From assembly GCF_029227915.1 (NCBI RefSeq), contig NC_079880.1, positions 22,506,501 through 22,570,500 on the forward strand: DNA of 64,000 nt, read 5' to 3'. Origin of the DNA: Hydractinia symbiolongicarpus. Lineage: Eukaryota; Cnidaria; Hydrozoa; Anthoathecata; Hydractiniidae. Position numbers and translations under genes: made by a program. The notes below the pieces were generated by a model. That model was not told the origin of the DNA. It did no database searches and saw only the letters and a list, made by a program, of their open reading frames with translations. How positions within the stretch are numbered: the stretch's first letter is position 1; every line of letters begins with the position of its first letter. Below are positions 46,087 through 58,690 of this stretch, one piece after another.

Positions 46087-47135
46087 CGAATTATTTTCCT
46101 TTTTATAGCTGCGTCAAACTCGCGGAAAAGATTCCCCGTTAGTGTTCTCTGGGCGAAGTCAGAATTTCTAGTCTTGTTTTAAACCCCTATATAATCTTTA
46201 CAAAGCTTAACGAAACTTGTTGTTTGTGTAAATTTTTACATAATTAAGATCTTCAATTTATATTTGGATATATATTTATATTTATTTCTTAAACCAGTTT
46301 TTCTTACCAAAAAAAAAGAAAATTATTTTGAATGGATTGTCTTTATTTCCCGACTAAAGCCTGGCTGTAATATTTTTAAGATTGTGATACAAACATGAAA
46401 ACTACTAATTGCTCATTGTATACGCTGTAGTGTAAAATATGTAACATGTCTCGGTTCAGCAAACTGTTTTATGAGCCGAGTCGTATTGAATCCCACAAGA
46501 ATTTCCAAGATAGCACTGATAGTCACATCTTGCTACCTTTGAGATATCAAGATGTGGAAGACACCGGCAGTGCTCAACACCATCAAAATTAAACGACAAG
46601 CGACCAGAAATCGTGTTATGACGAAAGATGGGCAAGAAAATCAGACAAATTTTAAGTCTTTTACTAAAAAAACCCGGCGTCTATAAGCAAAGTACCCGTT
46701 TGATTGTACAATCTTATCATCTGCTTTTCTCAAAAGTCCGTCAAAGGAAATCCTCTCTATCGTCTTGCTCACAGAAAGTTAATTATAACTAATCTCGTTT
46801 TCATGTTATTCTGTATTTTCGCATATGTATTCCGCGAAACAAAAACAGGTAAGAAAAAAGGTTTATTCGGCTCAGCATGCGTTCAAAATAAATTTTTTCA
46901 TCAGTCGTTCTGAGGCGCACAGTACAGCTTAGCGGTGCTTCACAGCTCGGTAGGGAGATTGGCACGACCTGCATGCTGAACTAAACCTGGATTTGAAAGA
47001 AGTTCGGCAAGGTCCGACATAGACTTAACCAGACCTTTGCTAGGTTGTATACTAAAGATCTTAGCAGTCGGGTATTTTAACAGGAAGGAAAATAAGTAAA
47101 CGAACAACTATAAGTAACACCTATAAAAATAAAAT
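46087..47135. other. Intergenic region between converging genes
   Basis: Non-coding A/T-rich sequence between the 3' ends of the homeodomain gene and the DAPP1-like gene. No domain-bearing exon or structural RNA is recognised. Confidence 0.5.
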
Positions 47136-50100
47136 TTACAAAATATTATATAGCCTAAAATATAAAACTAACTCTGTGGATAAGATGTTTTGCGTTGTCC
47201 ATGACTTTTTTGCGTTGGGCAGGTAATCATCCATGGTAACCATATTCGTCTCCTGAGCTCTTCAAGATAAACGTCGAAAATATTAAAGAGCTCTCTGGGA
47301 ATGAGAATGCATGGTAACGAGATTACATTAAATAGAATATCAAATTTTACACAATAAAATAAAATCTTAAGTACGGAAAAAAAACAGCCAGTGTGGTTTG
47401 TTTTTAACATGTGTTTGACAGAAAATCTGAGAATTACTTCATTGGAAGAAATTTTCGCGGTAAGGAATAACCGTGATTTTTCTTGTCTCGCGAAATATTA
47501 ATTTCGAGGATTAGCCTATTTTTTATTTTCAGCGTAAAATTAATTTTAAGGGTTGTTCAAAATAGTAACCGAATCGCTACTCGACGAAAATCTGAAGAAA
47601 GCGAACCCGTGGATTTTTCCAACTAGTTGAATTGATTAATTTGCCTTGTATATTATCTGACATACTTTTTTTTCTTAAAACCTAAAAACCATAAAACAAA
47701 ATAGCATGCACCTGCATCATTTCCCTGTCTTAGAGGGTGGTAAAAATAAAATATTTTTCGTAGAAATTTATTTCGGAAAAATTCGCGAAGATTTCTCCTA
47801 ATAAAGCGCCTTTTTTTCTTGCACTGATAAATAATATATACACTATACGAAAAACCTATTATAACCGAGATGGATGATCTGTTTAAACTTTTCGTCATTT
47901 CACCCTGATTTTTTTCATAGAAAACAACAGGACACGTTTGAGATTGAAGAAGTTCAGGGCACCAACATATTTTATTTGTTGTTCGAAACTTTTTGGTTCT
48001 AAAAACAAACAAATTTTTTTTGAATGTCCGAGTTATCCAGCGTCCGAGCTAGAGAGATTCTACTGTACTTTTATTCTAAATACCATAAAATACAGGAAGA
48101 AATAAACTGATGCAAACGAAAAAAAAAAGTTACTTAAATATTTATTTCAACGTTTCCTGCTAACCCTGTTCAATGACTTATACACTAAAACTCGCTCGAC
48201 GTGGTCAAAAAAAGCCAAGCAAGTTTTAAATCAAAAGAACAGCGGTAAATGATCAAGCGGGAGAAGGTGAAAAACAAAAATATTTTTTCGTAATTTTTTT
48301 TTTCGCGCTAACCTTTAATTGTGTTAAATGAACAAGCGAGACAAGGAGCAAAAACAAAAATGCATCTTCGTATATTTCATCAGACAAGAAATCAATCGTT
48401 TGCACATTCATTTTCAGTTTGATAAACATTCGCGCGATTTAATTTCCAAACCAAAGCTATTTCGCCTAGCATTTAAATTCGCATATTTAAATACGCTTTG
48501 CACAAAAAAATAAGACGCGCGAAGGGACGATGAGAAAACACACAAATAACAAAAAACATACCATTTTCCATTGTAAAATGTCTAGCCATTCCTGTTTTTC
48601 TGATTGAGTAGCCGCAAACACAAAAAAATGGCGATCAGGCATCTCAATTCTAAAATGAAAAGAAAAGAAAAAAGTGCAAAATATCTCAAATATTTTTATA
48701 TGCATGTATTTATTTATTTAGATATAAATTTTCTCAATGTACCTAAGAAAATCTCTTGTCGGTCATTGCACAGAACCCGCAATGCATACAAAACACAAAT
48801 ATTTGAATGTGGCCATTTTCAATAAGCCTCGTGACGAGAAGTGATAGACACGAGGCACCACTTTACTCATACCTTATTGTGTGTTCTTTTCCTGTATTAA
48901 AATCTTCTTCGATAGTCGTGCATTTGTTCAAATCCAAAGTGCGGATGGGTACTTTATCCTGTTAAAAAAAAGAAGGTCTAGTGAATGGAGGAAAATTTTG
49001 CACATCAATGAGAATGAATGAAGAATATTACACATCCATTAACTGGAAGAGAATACGACACATCCAGTAAACGAAGGAGATACCAAATTATTGGATAAGA
49101 ATTTTAGTCATCCAGTGAATGGAGAATATTACTATTTCAAAATTATGGACCTTCTGTGTGGTTTGCGAAAAGTTTTGCTTTATTAGAAAGGCGAGTCGAT
49201 ACGAAAAAACGATACGAAGTTAATTCAGCTGTCTTCTGATTGTACTTTCTATGCCTCATGCTCGATTATTTAAGAATTCATGAGATACTTTTTGACTAAC
49301 GTCTATCGTACAGTAACGTTCTAGTACAGTTGACTCCCTCTAATTCGAATTTCTATATTTCGAATATTTCTATAATTCGAATGAGTGTTCAGTCACCGTC
49401 ATTTTTTTCTAAGAAACTTTTATAAAAAACTTTCTACAATTCGAATTTCTCTAATTCGAAACTTTCTATAATTCGAACAGTTTTTCAGTCCCTTCAGCAC
49501 GATCCTCTCCCTTATTCGAATCGTAGAAGATTACAGCATTTTTACATCTTTGGTGTCGGCCTGAGAAAAGCACTTAGTGATGTAGCTCGTATTGTCGCAA
49601 GAGATGTCTCTCCAATGTAAAGCAATCAAATATTCAACAGTTTTTTCAAAAAAAGTTTCTTTTTTGTGTAAACTATGAAAATAAAGATTGAATAAAACTT
49701 GAATTATGTTTTCTTGATTTTAAATTAACGTAATTTCTCTCTGTAATTTGAATTTTAACTCTCAGAAGCTAAACTTTCTACAAAAATTTTTCCCTGTGGG
49801 AATTCGAATTAGGGAGAGTCAACTGTATTAAAAAAATCTCGGCAAAGTTCAATAGATACGATTTTAACAAATTAAAGGTGAATTTAAATATAACACTATG
49901 CCTATAAACCAATACAAATATTTAAATAAATAAATAAATGAATGAATAAATGAAAACATAATTGAATGAATAAATAAATGAATGAATGAATGAATGAATG
50001 AATGCATACATAAATAAATGAATGAATGAATGAATGAGCAAAAAATGGATAAATGAAAGACACAATATTCTACTTACTCCTTTCGTTTTATAATATTTTA

Positions 50101-51692
50101 ATTCATTCTTACAAAGAACAAACCAACGTGCTTTCCAACTCTATGAAGAATAAAACTACACTGTCACATTGTATATAAAATACAACATTGACAAACAAAT
50201 AGAGGAAGTAACCCTATCAAACATATTTGCTTAATTAGACTTTAAACAAAAGTTAAAAATCATACATCATTGGTCTATACGCAATACCTACTAAAAGATA
50301 GAAATTTATGCAATTCCGCGATTTTTTAGAAAATTTCGCACAAATAAAAACCGCCAAAAATTTTTGAAAAACGTTGTTGTTGTTTCAACAATCATATTAA
50401 AAAAATAATAAAAACGCAAAAATACAGACCGCGAAATTTAACACTTTTCGTGTTTTTAGAGTACACTCAAAAACATACTACCTTGAATCGACCACCTTGC
50501 TTTGTTAGATAACCTTCTTTTGAATTTATCTAAGTAAGAAAAAATAATAATACATTGGACCTTTCATTCACATACCAAAGTTATGTAAAATCCAATCATG
50601 CTTAAATGTGTCACCATTTGACTTAACAGGTACATGTTGATATGAATCAAGTAATATGAAATTTACTTGCTTAATTAGCACTCTTTATTGCTTACACTTA
50701 TAAAACAATTTAAAGCGTTATGCACATTCCTATACAAGCCTAATTGATTAAAACGTTTAGATTGACATTTTGGTAATACGCAAAGGCTTGCACAGTCTCG
50801 GTAAATAATCTAAAAAAAAAGGGAGAATGAAGCAATAATAACGATCCTGTAAAATTTACATATTATCCTAGAACTTTATGAAGGCCTATTGAGTTGTTTT
50901 TAAAAAATCTATGGTAAATGAGTCAAAATGTTTATACATCTACTGGTTAAATATTTCTGGGAAATTGTGTAGTCCACATACTTACAGAAGCAGGCTGACA
51001 GACATCGTCATTCATCGAAGTCGGTCTATCTTTCCATTCAGCATGAACGCGTACGGTTTCATATTTATCTGGTTCTTCTATGTCACGTGGGTAGGGAAAC
51101 TTTAATATTGTTAGCACACCTAAAAAATATTGCGAATAATAACAATACAAGTTTTGCATCAAATGGCCATGTTTTTGCTTGGCAGAAAACATGGCCAGGT
51201 CAGATAAAAAGATCTTGTAAGGTTGTACGACAGTAAGATGGCAATGTGCCTTGGATGTCCCACATTGCATAACACAGGATACCTTCAAAAACATTGCTCA
51301 TAAAATGCATCTTACTGAAAATATTAACCAAAGCTAAATTCACACTCAAGCTGCAGTTCCCTTTGGATTCTATCCAAACTTACTGCAAGGTTATGGGAGA
51401 AAAGAAATGAATTTTGATGTTTAGAAAGAAAGAAAATTATTTCCATTAGCAAAGCAACCTGAAAAACAGAATCATCAAGATGAACAGCTACAATACAATA
51501 AACATTTGTACATTTGATGTATAAGACTAGAATATTAATAACACACACTTTTATGGATTTTTCTGCTTGAAATAATTCTTACTGCTATACTTCCTGAAAC
51601 TGATACTTTCTCAAAAACTGCTAATTGCAATCTTTTATTGTGATATTCAAACACTTACAGAAACAAAATCCCAATCTTACATTGTTCATTTC

Positions 51693-51723
<31 letters not shown>

Positions 51724-52718
51724 GGCTAGCCCAGAAAATCACAAAAACGTATAGTTAGTGGATTGTTTCCACTGGGGGCCACTACAACAAAAAAGAAACA
51801 AAAAATGATAAACCTTAGACTGCCTCAGCTCAATCAAACATAGTAACATTTTTATTTTACTTACGTAAGTATTCACATAATGCAGGAGAAGAAAACGCAA
51901 AAGAAAGTAAGATCCAAAGCAATAGCAAAGAAAGTTGAGATCAAATCTGAAATTATTAATTCATTTGGAGAAACATTTTCAACCGGTCATTCTAAAGAAC
52001 TAGTATAGCCGTTACATACCTGATTCGCCACCAATTAACGGTTTATTTTCAAAGTGTTTAACAAACTCTGCTAAACTGTTAAACGTTCCCATCCCAAACG
52101 TATAGTAAACACCGTCCCAACCAATCTGGAAGTGCTTTACAGAGTCTGCACAACGACATGATAAGGAATATTCTCCATCGTGAGAGGTGCTTGTTCGTAG
52201 TAGGTACGATCCATCCTTTCCATTTTGAATTAAAAGGGCTTCTGCATGGTGACGATTTAAGTTTGGATGAAACCAGCTGTAAAGGTATAAAAACATACAA
52301 TTAGAACTTATTGGCAGGCTTTTTTAAATCGGAATTGTTGTTACTGAAATATGACATCATAATTTATGCAGCATAATCTAAATAATATTAAAATCAAAGT
52401 GTTTTATAAAAAAAATTGTAAGGCTAAAAATTAACACAAGCAGTATTAATTACAATGTAATTTTTAATGAATTATATAATGTATATATATTGTGCAATTT
52501 GATATTATACATACTACAGGTTTGGCGGATAGTTTAAAGCACATAGAAAGATAAAGCTATTACAACTGCCTGCTAAATTACATGCTTCAGTACATTAACA
52601 GCTTTGGTGTTTTAACTGGCTTTATATGTTTGATGTGCCGTTATGGTGCAAAGATAATAAAAATATGATGTATATATACATACTCTAACTCTTCAACTTC
52701 AGCATTTCCTCGTGCCAT
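47136..52718 (-). CDS. DAPP1: DAPP1-like SH2-PH adaptor (7 exons plus tentative terminal exon)
   Basis: Minus-strand exons: 52718-52684, 52276-52020, 51119-50986, 50529-50482, 50140-50078, 48958-48873 and 48649-48562. All are GT-AG with matching phase (237 codons). An in-frame TGA lies just upstream of the ATG. Residues ~12-98 form an SH2 domain (WFHPNLNRHHAEALL, GSYLLRTS with the phosphotyrosine-binding Arg, DSVKHFQI, LAEFVKHFENKPLIGGESG). FPYPRDIEEPDKYETVRVHA follows, with Tyr117 matching the regulated tyrosine of vertebrate DAPP1. Residues ~143-237 form a PH domain (KEGYLTKQGG, WKARWFVL, LKYY, IRTLDL, EKQEWLDILQWK) with the basic pattern of 3-phosphoinositide binders. Vertebrate DAPP1 links PI3K and tyrosine-kinase signalling at the plasma membrane. 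A possible last exon, 47252-47136, continues in phase for 38 codons to a stop (total 275; human 280), but its acceptor lacks a pyrimidine tract. Confidence 0.87.
47589..47635 (+). mobile_element. Fragment of mini-Helitron-like 3' end
   Basis: GAACCCGTGGATTTTTCC followed by AACTAGT resembles the 3' hairpin and CTAG|T end of the elements at 42855-43214, in the opposite orientation and with the second hairpin arm decayed. Confidence 0.4.
49327..49825. mobile_element. pogo/Tigger-like MITE with TA target duplication
   Basis: The 499-bp element starts CAGTTGACTCCCTCTAATTC, and the reverse complement of its right end starts CAGTTGACTCTCCCTAATTC. It is flanked by TA on both sides (49325-49326 and 49826-49827). 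Sub-terminal repeats of AATTCGAA occur several times. CAGTTGAC ends with TA duplication fit the pogo/Tigger group of Tc1-mariner. It lies in the DAPP1-like intron between 50078 and 48958. Confidence 0.75.
49918..50038 (+). repeat. AAAT/AATG microsatellite
   Basis: An interrupted tetranucleotide tract of AAATA-, AATGA- and GAATGAAT-type units within a DAPP1-like intron. Confidence 0.9.
51691..51717 (+). repeat. Poly-T tract
   Basis: A run of about 27 T residues in the DAPP1-like intron between exons 2 and 3. It may be the reverse poly-A tail of a decayed retroposed sequence, but no partner is identifiable. Confidence 0.8.
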
Positions 52719-54075
52719 CTCAAATCACATCATTGCTGTTTGTATCCTCATTATATTCTACACTATAATAAACTGATATTTTCTTTAAAGTTTTATCATT
52801 AATACCATGAAACCTAATTTTAGTTTCAGAGAGTTTGTTACATTATTGTTGTATAAACATTTTATAGGCTGCTAATAATGGCATTTTATGTTTGAAAATA
52901 TGCATGGTGCAATTTGGGACGAGGATAAGCCAAGTGAGATTACTTAGCTGTACGTGAAAGACAATGTGAAAGACAGGAGGGTACCAGAGTACTGGTTTAT
53001 TTTAGCTTTTATTGTAAGAAAGGAGGATGGGTGGTCTGTTTCACCAGGAGTATAAGAACGTGTTCATTTTTTTGTTGTTTTGATGACATTTGCAGAAAAA
53101 CATAAAAAAAAAATTTGTTATGTTACGGCGTTCAAAAATTTTCTGCATTGTGGATTAGACATAAAACATCACATGTACTGTTTTTTTCTTGATAATAAAA
53201 TGAGGTAAAATCAGCAAGTAATATTAGATTTTTTTAACAATCAGAAATGTTGCGTTTTTTTATGAGAAATGAGAAAAAATATATCTTTTGTCATGCACGC
53301 ATTTTTTTAAAAAGAATTTTTATTTTTAGACTTTGCCACACAACTAATAATCAAAGTTATGTTCTCACTATTCAGATAACAGCACAGGAAATGACACAGA
53401 AAACAATTAATATTCCATAGCAAGTTGATATTTTTTACAAATCAAGTGCGGAAGCAGTTAGCTTTGATTTTGATGCATGTTGCCTTGTCTAACTCCTGAC
53501 TTGTCTTGTTCCCTTGCTTTTCCTGCTCCTACCATGCTTTTGCGAAGATAATTGATTGGACAAAATGGAACACATAGGAACTCAGTCTCTATAGGTTTTA
53601 ACTAAAAGTGGCATCTACAAATTTTTACTTGATGGACAAAGTTGGAGATAGATTTTTAATTCAGTGACCCCATGTGGGGTCATATTGGCTTTGTACCTGC
53701 TGTGAGTATTGCCTCACTTGCCAGCTAGATCTCAGACCTTTGTAATGCCTGGCTTAATAAAACTAGTTAATAATTACAGCCACATTTGTCAGTCCAAATG
53801 TAAGGGTTTAAAGACAAGAACTTTGTAGATTTAAAGACCCCACCAACCCTTTCTTTATCATTAGGTAGAACTGTATCCAATTTTCTTGCACTCACAGAAT
53901 CTCCTTTCTTTTATGTGCTGCCAAACTTAATGGCACTTTCTGAATACAATCAACTCATTCAACCACTTAAACAAGCTTAATAAACTGGTCAAGCCGGTCA
54001 TTCTTGTATTATTTAATAGGGTAAGATATGACCACACTGACATTGTGATTACTGGTTAATTGTAATTTAGGAGTT
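52719..54075. other. Region upstream of the DAPP1-like gene
   Basis: Presumed promoter and 5' UTR side of the DAPP1-like gene, A/T-rich. No exon is recognised. Confidence 0.5.
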
Positions 54076-54360
54076 TTGTGGCGCCATAGTTTAGTGGTTA
54101 TAACTCTTGCACTGTGCAGGAGACAGAGGTTCGTTTTCAATATGGGTGAGTGAACGTTACCATAGCCCTGGGTGTTTAGATATTGCAGGGAGTTGTCTTC
54201 TGGTAGAGCGTGGACCCTAATTGGGTCTGTGTAGCTCAAATGAGCATTAAATTTTCTGAACTCCCCGTCTAAGCGATGACCCCTCCTGGAAATAATAGAC
54301 AGGGTATATCCCACGAAATTTGTGAGGCTGGCCATGTAAAATATGCATATCTATCTAGCT
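54076..54360 (+). mobile_element. tRNA-derived SINE (copy 2, longest)
   Basis: The tRNA-like head reads TGTGGCGCCATAGTTTAGTG then GTTATAACTCTTGCAC. A B-box-like GAGGTTCGTTTTC lies about 30 bases on, followed by ATATGGGTGAGTGAACG and TTACCATAGCCC, shared with the copy at 61570. The body continues to a short ATCT-type tail (ATATCTATCTAGCTAG). The A- and B-box pair supports origin from a tRNA gene. Confidence 0.7.
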
Positions 54361-55808
54361 AGTCTTCTTGAGTAACAAAACTCTCAAATTGTGCATAAAT
54401 ACAGAAGCACCCCACCAAAAAAAACAGCCAAAATAAACTCTTTGTCGTGATTCTTATTAACGTGTAAACCAGTTAGCCAACAGGTCATAAAAATTAGAAC
54501 AAACTAATCAAGGAACTTAGGATAAAAAACCTTTGTCTGTCTCAGTCAATTAGTGTCAGTTTCGCTGTTCACGCGGAAACCAGTCTGTGATGTTTAGTCT
54601 CGTTTAGCCAAACAAAATATTACTGTCTCGCTTATTCAGGAGATGAGGGGATATTTTCTTTAAAATATTTAAATCTTCAAACGTGTAAGCTTTTGGACAA
54701 GTTCATAAGCTCTTTTTTAAGCCTAGTTAAACTGATCTTTTCTTCGAAGATATCAAAATTTAGTTCATCTTATTTGAAAACTTACACGCAAATGAATGTG
54801 TTGGTAGAGCAAATGCTTACAATTCAAAACCATCAATTAACCACAAAAAAAATTCTCAAAGCAAGCCCCGAATTAAAATCAACCAAATGAGCACCACAAA
54901 GCCATCGTTGTTACATCTTACCCTTCTATATCATACGAGAATTAATTATATTTGTTTGCCTGAATAAAGAACAATCTAAGTAACCAATTAAAATGAGCGC
55001 GGTCAGTATCCTGACTGCAAAAAATTCCGTTGCGGCCCAGCTAGGGAGTTCCCGCCTTAACTGTTCCGATTTCCTGGTGGTAAGAAAAATTATGCTTGGT
55101 CTTCTGGCTAAAGCGATTTTTATTCTATGCTTTTAAACAACAGGAAAACAAATGTTTCCTGTTCTTTCGAAAGAAATAAACAAACAAAACATTGTTTTAA
55201 GCATGGATTTTTAGTTTTGAAAATTTAGTATCAACATCTAATATGTCTGGAATATTTCACAAAGGCAAAAATCCCTGGGAACGAGGGTGTACGATATAAT
55301 CTCATACATAGTGGACTCTCTATCCCAAACACCCGTCACCTGCAACTTCTCCCAATCTAAACTAATTTTTTTCTTTTTGTTAACTTCAAATATTACAACA
55401 TGATTTTCCGTCAATCAAACGTTAAACTGGCGTCAGCAACAAATAGAGTGATTTTAAATTTTGATTACAAAAACCAAAGAATTTAAAAACCCAACCTCGT
55501 CCTTAACGCTCTTCTATACATTATGATATGCGAACATCAACAGGACATAGTTCAATCACCTAAAATCTTAAACGTCTAAATACGTTATAAACATGAAGTT
55601 TGACAAATACGAAATGCATGTGTCTGTCACAAATATACGCTTGCCGTGACGATTTTTAGAATTTCACAATGTTTCTCAAGAATTCGGTAAGTCGTCCACG
55701 TATTACTTCCTGAATATAAAGGAGATATAGTATTCAACATGTGTTAGACTTATGTACGTTCCCAAGCCTTGTGGAGATAATGATGTGCTATTCTCCATAA
55801 AGCACAAG
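54361..55808. other. Intergenic region before the satellite
   Basis: No exon, RNA gene or structured repeat is recognised. The open frame near 54693-54890 lacks any domain. Confidence 0.5.
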
Positions 55809-58690
55809 TGTAGTAGCCTGTAGTAGAGCGTAGTAGAATGTATTTCTTTGTAGTAAAGCGTATTTCTCTGTAGTAGAGTGTAGTAGCCTGTAGTAGCTTG
55901 TAGTAGAGTGTAGTAGCTTGTAGTAGAGCGTAGTAGAATGTATTTCTCTGTAGTAAAGCGTATTTCTCTGTAGTAGAGTGTAGTAGCGTGTAGTAGAGCG
56001 TAGTAGCGTGTAGTAGAGCGTAGTAGAATGTATTTCTCTGTAGTAAAGCGTATTTTTCTGTAGTAGAGTGTAGTAGCCTGTAGTAACTTGTAGTAGAGTG
56101 TAGTAGCGTGTAGTAGAGCGTAGTAGAATGTATTTCTCTGTAGTAAAGCGTATTTCTCTGTAGTAGAGTGTAGTAGCGTGTAGTAGAGCGTAGTAGCGTG
56201 TAGTAGAGCGTAGTAGAATGTATTTCTCTGTAGTAAAGCGTATTTTTCTGTAGTAGAGTGTAGTAGCCTGTAGTAACTTGTAGTAGAGTGTAGTAGCGTG
56301 TAGTAGAGCGTAGTAGAATGTATTTCTCTGTAGTAAAGCGTATTTCTCTGTAGTAGAGTGTAGTAGCGTGTAGTAGAGCGTAGTAGCGTGTAGTAGAGCG
56401 TAGTAGAATGTATTTCTCTGTAGTAAAGCGTATTTCTCTGTAGTAGAGTGTAGTAACCTGTAGTAGCCTGTAGTAGAGTGTAGTAGCGTGTAGTAGAGCG
56501 TAGTAGAATGTATTTCTCTGTAGTAAAGCGTATTTCTCTGTAGTAGAGTGTAGTAGCGTGTAGTAGAGCGTAGTAGCGTTTAGTAAAGCGTAGTAGAATG
56601 TATTTTTCTGTAGTAAAGCGTATTTCTCTGTAGTAGAGTGTAGTAGCGTGTAGTAGCTTGTAGTAGAGTGTAGTAGAGCGTATTTCTCTGTAGTAGAGCG
56701 TATTTCTCTGTAGTAAAGCGAATTTCTCTGTAGTAGAGTGTAGTAGCGTGTAGTAGAGCGTAGTAGAGCGTATTTCTCTGTAGTAGAGTGTAGTAGCCTG
56801 TAGTAGCTTGTAGTAGAGTGTAGTAGCGTGTAGTAGAGCGTAGTAGAATGTATTTCTCTGTAGTAAAGCGTATTTCTCTGTAGTAGAGTGTAGTAGCGTG
56901 TAGTAGCTTGTAGTAGAGTGTAGTAGCGTGTAGTAGAGCGAAGTAGAATGTATTTCTCTGTAGTAAAGCGTATTTCTCTGTAGTAGAGTGTAGTAGCGTG
57001 TAGTAGAGCGTAGTAGCGTGTAGTAGAGCGTAGTAGAATGTATTTCTCTGTAGTAAAGCGTATTTCTCTGTAGTAGAGTGTAGTAGCCTGTAGTAGCCTG
57101 TAGTAGAGTGTAGTAGCGTGTAGTAGAGCATAGCAGAATGTATTTCTCTGTAGTAAAGCCTATTTCTCTGTAGTAGAGTGTAGTAGCGTGTAGTAGAGCG
57201 TAGTAGCGTGTAGTAGAGCGTAGTAGAATGTATTTCTCTGTAGTAAAGCGTATTTCTATATAGTAGAGTGTAGTAGCCTGTAGTAGCTTGTAGTAGAATG
57301 TAGTAGCGTGTAGTAGAGCGTAGTAGAATGTATTTCTCTGTAGTAAAGCGAATTTCCCTGTAGTAGAGTGTAGTAGCGTGTAGTAGAGCGTAGTAGCGTG
57401 TAGTAGAGCGAAGTAGAATGTATTTCTCTGTAGTAAAGCGTATTTCTCTGTAGTAGAGTGTAGTAGCTTGTAGTAGAGTGTAGTAGCGTGTAGTAGAGCG
57501 TAGTAGAATGTATTTCTCTGTAGTAAAGCGTATTTCTCTGTAGTAGAGTGTAGTAGCGTGTAGTAGCTTGTAGTAGAGTGTAGTAGAGCGTATTTCTCTG
57601 TAGTAGAGCATATTTCTCTGTAGTAAAGCGAATTTCTCTGTAGTAGAGTGTAGTAGCGTGTAGTAGAGCGTAGTAGAGCGTATTTCTCTGTAGTAGAGTG
57701 TAGTAGCCTGTAGTAGCTTGTAGTAGAGTGTAGTAGCGTGTAGTAGAGCGTAGTAGAATGTATTTCTCTGTAGTAAAGCGTATTTCTCTGTAGTAGAGTT
57801 TAGTAGCGTGTAGTAGAGCGTAGTAGCGTGTAGTAGAGCGTAGTAAAATGTATTTCTCTGTAGTAAAGCGTATTTCTCTGTAGTAGAGTGTAGTAGCGTG
57901 TAGTAGCGTGTAGTAGAGTGTAGTAGAGCGTATTTCTCTGTAGTAGAGCGTATTTCTCTGTAGTAAAGCGAATTTCTCTGTAGTAGAGTGTAGTAGCGTG
58001 TAGTAGAGCGTAGTAGAGCGTATTTCTCTGTAGTAGAGTGTAGTAGCCTGTAGTAGCTTGTAGTAGAGTGTAGTAGCGTGTAGTAGAGCGTGGTAGAATG
58101 TATTTCTCTGTGAGTAAAGCGTATTTCTCTGTAGTAGAGTTTAGTAGCGTGTAGTAGAGCGTAGTAGCGTGTAGTAGAGCGTAGTAAAATGTATTTCTCT
58201 GTAGTAAAGCGTATTTCTCTGTAGTAGAGTGTAGTAGCCTGTAGTAGCTTGTAGTAGAGTGTAGTAGCGTGTAGTAGAGCGTAGTAGAATGTATTTCTCT
58301 GTAGTAAAGCGTATTTCTCTGTAGTAGAGTGTAGTAGCGTGTAGTGGCTTGTAGTAGAGTGTAGTAGAGCGTATTTCTCTGTAGTAAAGCGTATTTCTCT
58401 GTAGTAGAGCGTACTAGCTTGTAGTAGAGTGTGGTAGCTTGTAGTAGAGTGTAGTAGCCTGTAGTAGAGCGTAGTAGAATGTATTTCTCTGTAGTAAAGC
58501 GTATTTCTCTGTAGTGGAGTGTAGTAGCCTGTAGTAGAGCGTAGTGGCTTGTAGTACAGTGTAGTAGCTTGTAGTAGAATGTAGTAGCCTGTAGTAGAGC
58601 GTAGTAGAATGTATTTCTCTGTAGTAAAGCGTATTTTTCTGTAGTAGAGTGTAGTAGCCTGTAGTAGAGTGTATTTCTCTGTAGTAAAGA
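55809..58690. repeat. Satellite of 10-bp units in 190-bp higher-order repeats
   Basis: About 2.9 kb is built almost entirely of decamers such as TGTAGTAGAG, CGTAGTAGCG and TGTATTTCTC. The ordered block starting TAGTAGCGTGTAGTAGAGCG recurs at 55981, 56171, 56361 and 56551 and again at 56991, 57181 and 57371, each 190 bp apart (19 decamers). A one-base insertion near 58112 shifts the register. The minus strand lacks stop codons in more than one frame, producing a 723-codon and an overlapping 299-codon open frame of TTEKYALLQRNTLYY type; neither looks like a gene. Confidence 0.95.

Noticed and set aside
55809-58690. CRISPR array
   Set aside because: The repeat is a continuous short-period satellite without unique spacers, in a eukaryotic genome.
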